Positions 32,501 to 33,428 of a stretch of 33,428 nucleotides of DNA are shown in pieces. A program made the translations under genes and the position numbers. Position 1 is the first letter of the stretch; each line of letters begins with the position of its first letter. The notes beneath the pieces were generated by a model. The model searched no databases. It worked only from the letters and a program-made list of their open reading frames with translations, and had not been told where the DNA came from. This DNA comes from Pseudomonas entomophila (GTDB lineage Bacteria > Pseudomonadota > Gammaproteobacteria > Pseudomonadales > Pseudomonadaceae), in assembly GCF_029478665.1 (NCBI RefSeq), contig NZ_JARPQB010000056.1, positions 1 to 33,428 of the forward strand, in the 5' to 3' direction.

Positions 32501-33305
32501 GCTCATGCTTCGGGATTTCGAAAGATGGTTGGCTAAAATAGTCTGCTGGGGCAATCAACTCACTTCGCTCGTGCTCGCCAAGTGCTGCCTCTTTAATGTA
32601 ATCTCCCATTTTGTTTTTTTCGACTGCTTTCAATACTTCGTTCTGGCTGGCGCCTTTGAGCCAATATAAATTTTTCAACGCCAGCGCGAGATGGCATCGA
32701 TAAGCGCTCACCTTGTCACGTGCTACATTATATGCCTTGACGTTATAGTCGGTGAATTCGTAATTTTGGGCGATGCGCTCAAGGCTTGCAACGGAAAAAC
32801 AACCTTCTTTCGACGGCGAGTCTACCCACCAAAGCGGTTTACAAGATTGTTTTTCAGTCTTCCGAATGAATGATCTAATCAAGGGGGGGAGCGTATCAGG
32901 CGCATCGTCTAGGGTTGCACCTGCGAGCAACAGAAGTCGCGCATACTCAGGGTTTTTTGATGTATTGTCGGCGTGATTTTGGCCGAGGATTATTGATTGA
33001 GCCTGTGTCCTGATATTGGCCGCGAACGCATAGTCGGAGTGGCTTGCGCTCAGGGCCTCGATTGCACACTTTGTTATGAAAGAGGCGATTTCTCCTTCAT
33101 GGGGGATGCATTTAAGAAGTCGTTCAATGCTGGCGGTACACTGGTTGTAGAATACTTCTTCAATTTGTAATTGAATGCTCTTGCCTGCCACGGTATCAGT
33201 AAGCTTTCCTGGCCTGGCGGCAGCCGAACACAATAGTTCGACAACATTGTTTTCTTCTGGCGTGCCCTGCTGGGCCTGTCCGGTTATTATTTCAAGTATC
33301 TTCAT
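29547..33305 (-). CDS. Large toxin: PMT-like translocation helices and C-terminal Cys-His-Asp deamidase-like domain
   Basis: About 1252 aa from ATG 33305 (MKILEIITG). That ATG has no ribosome site; a GTG at 33368 is in frame and the frame stays open to 33428, so the gene may begin outside the window. The long N-terminal part resembles big pseudomonad toxins annotated as dermonecrotic-toxin-like (DUF6543 type). Residues about 930-1010 hold hydrophobic helices (LKHILATASIPTGLISMLPF, TAAAANGFIGGGIIGID, LVMSSVFGLISGSAAL) like the PMT/CNF translocation segment. A Lys/Thr-rich linker follows, then a papain-like domain with Cys1113 (ENCFNILDE), His1151 (SNHYVLLGK) and Asp1166 (EYVFDLTAGQF). Spacing 38 and 15 is close to PMT Cys1165-His1205-Asp1220 (40 and 15), and LVLPKLAWERIYQQ matches PMT ILILPVDDWALEIAQ. 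Gq-type deamidation is therefore possible but unproven. No signal peptide; lower GC than neighbours; no obvious immunity gene. Confidence 0.85.
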   Translation of the reverse strand: MKILEIITGQAQQGTPEENNVVELLCSAAARPGKLTDTVAGKSIQLQIEEVFYNQCTASIERLLKCIPHEGEIASFITKCAIEALSASHSDYAFAANIRTQAQSIILGQNHADNTSKNPEYARLLLLAGATLDDAPDTLPPLIRSFIRKTEKQSCKPLWWVDSPSKEGCFSVASLERIAQNYEFTDYNVKAYNVARDKVSAYRCHLALALKNLYWLKGASQNEVLKAVEKNKMGDYIKEAALGEHERSELIAPADYFSQPSFEIPKHEHVLNKLMSMNGLVFNGKTTLSPLGIAAVLKNTETLSWHEYQSVIQELPHNEWATKETNISGNFPDLLPKHQKASLIQGAVNFLNFSTWSLPAPAPSAVNIEHRSAKTGEHNTTFNSTPQPSSQNFASESMSTWLSWGINGGYDLVKWADGALDKAIKSIIPISEVGAMPVTHKPTDNTAHRVSPEIIQAWLMNKLRHTSENSANSPFPLNKDIANSIQAVLDGKKTLGLLDDWDEAVGIDTPTGVVVISLDSDFIGLTRTLNLVPSSTSIGEQLASVLPAWSQSLRDRISQEIQHHINEPEFLVANIIQDIRKNGSAGEFSPSSLQAIEKHLENSAKTNQILLELSPLDYLKEKIKSEIAAYEKANKVNLNLTPDSNILLTTHEDVPLPYLGGSTKKTNHHNVPLSIFLSGSTDLITKSLALDFESEHLERFAMGARKKLRELGQEMHQNVEKIRSTTALRANLTNAYTGNIVSHCLQLLNESGIDTESKNTITRFLNGELKASVISINGTPVSNVFLLGKTSSLTLYKPYYERYENVPEGLFISLNSKNTYRFSINRSGDTSPSGYHHHLDNPKFKEFLCENTSTRDSKSCSDNLGLHAAESNPLGKRRKASATIRIMRRYKTPLEFKEMSGLRELADALADNTLTNTGSNIDFLFYSQRERNTDLALAILKHILATASIPTGLISMLPFGLTGTITAAAANGFIGGGIIGIDTYRYIQDKGTEREKEALEDLVMSSVFGLISGSAALKPLKAKWLMSIYSKAKSSTPKIIKHLSKAAETKTNKASIKQLKTPIANTPTKHEPIREIISSQPEIKLPPTLSNYRSDIDKIPSLSRMVNNPKENCFNILDETKKYMIDKGMTDIRVRGMYIWQKPDDIMPSNHYVLLGKMGDMEYVFDLTAGQFPKIDGPLVLPKLAWERIYQQTWPSKLIKYGDFSAPKRAEIAFSSSLPKNPVEFMTDTIILAKPNWYLKGTPLDSVRKVMP

Positions 33306-33392
33306 GAGGGGCGAGCCAATATATAAATGGCTCACCAGTTTAGTGGTGCCGGATCGGCGCCCCATCACTAACAGACGTCTTTTTTTAGGCAG

Positions 33393-33428
33393 TGTACGAA
33401 AAGTAATGTCGTAGGCACCGCCGCCAGC
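33393..33428. repeat. Right copy of 36-bp inverted repeat, at the window edge
   Basis: On the plus strand it reads TGTACGAAAAGTAATG-T-CGTAGGCACCG-C-CGCCAGC and would encode VRKVMS-stop, nearly the C-terminus of the toxin on the other strand. The repeat may continue beyond the window. Confidence 0.85.

Noticed and set aside
33175..33414. Plus-strand 79-codon frame at the right end
   Set aside because: It is antisense to the toxin N-terminus; only its last codons are of interest as part of the inverted repeat.
1..33428. tRNA, rRNA, prophage or secretion-system genes
   Set aside because: None recognised by reading; in particular no T3SS or T6SS component was found that would serve the putative effectors.

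Overview
The window looks like chromosome of a Pseudomonas of the P. putida group (P. putida / P. entomophila / P. mosselii type). I infer this from the high GC with strong third-position GC, from at least eleven intergenic REP elements of the GTAGGAGC-GGCTTCAGCC and GTAGGAGCC-AGCCTTGCTGG kinds, and from the gene content. Assignments are by recognition of motifs and of remembered family sequences; no database search was possible.

Region 1 (31-7541) is amine/polyamine catabolism: a glutamylpolyamine synthetase (GS-like), a PotF-type periplasmic binding protein and a PuuB-type FAD oxidoreductase in one minus-strand operon, with a divergent AraC-type regulator. Next to it are sad (succinate/aminobutyraldehyde-type dehydrogenase) and the divergent LysR gene ptrR, the same arrangement as yneI-yneJ in E. 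coli. Region 2 (7636-10621) has a small exported beta-rich protein, a phytanoyl-CoA-dioxygenase-like protein, the lipid A 3-O-deacylase PagL and a tandem universal stress protein. Region 3 (10782-13020) is a two-gene operon for branched-chain acyl-CoA (valine-type) degradation. Region 4 (13431-19612) holds two paralogous LuxR-type regulators around a 63-codon remnant of an aldehyde dehydrogenase, a class III omega-aminotransferase, an APC permease and a DmpA-type beta-aminopeptidase. It reads as an uptake, cleavage and transamination locus for a beta-aminoacyl compound. Region 5 (21350-25199) is a glycerate / sugar-diacid locus: MFS transporter, CdaR-type regulator and glycerate kinase. Region 6 (25348-28535) is a translationally coupled pair: a membrane GGDEF-EAL c-di-GMP enzyme and a PhnD-type periplasmic binding protein.

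Two lower-GC islands stand out. Island A (about 19800-21140) encodes a pentapeptide-repeat protein whose first ~110 residues resemble, from memory, the N-terminal translocation domain shared by Salmonella SPI-2 type III effectors (SifA, SspH1, PipB family; WEK(I/M)xxFF motif). Island B (about 28750-33428, running to the window edge) encodes a ~1250-residue toxin. It has PMT/dermonecrotic-toxin-like hydrophobic translocation helices and a C-terminal papain-like domain whose Cys-His-Asp spacing (38 and 15) nearly equals that of the Pasteurella multocida toxin deamidase (40 and 15). The toxin gene lies between 36-bp inverted repeats. Beside it, a 316-bp internally deleted IS256-family element with 21-bp terminal inverted repeats and a 7-bp target duplication has interrupted a small membrane-protein gene.

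The two putative host-directed proteins, both on foreign-looking DNA, are the most interesting content. No secretion system, prophage, CRISPR array or RNA gene is visible.
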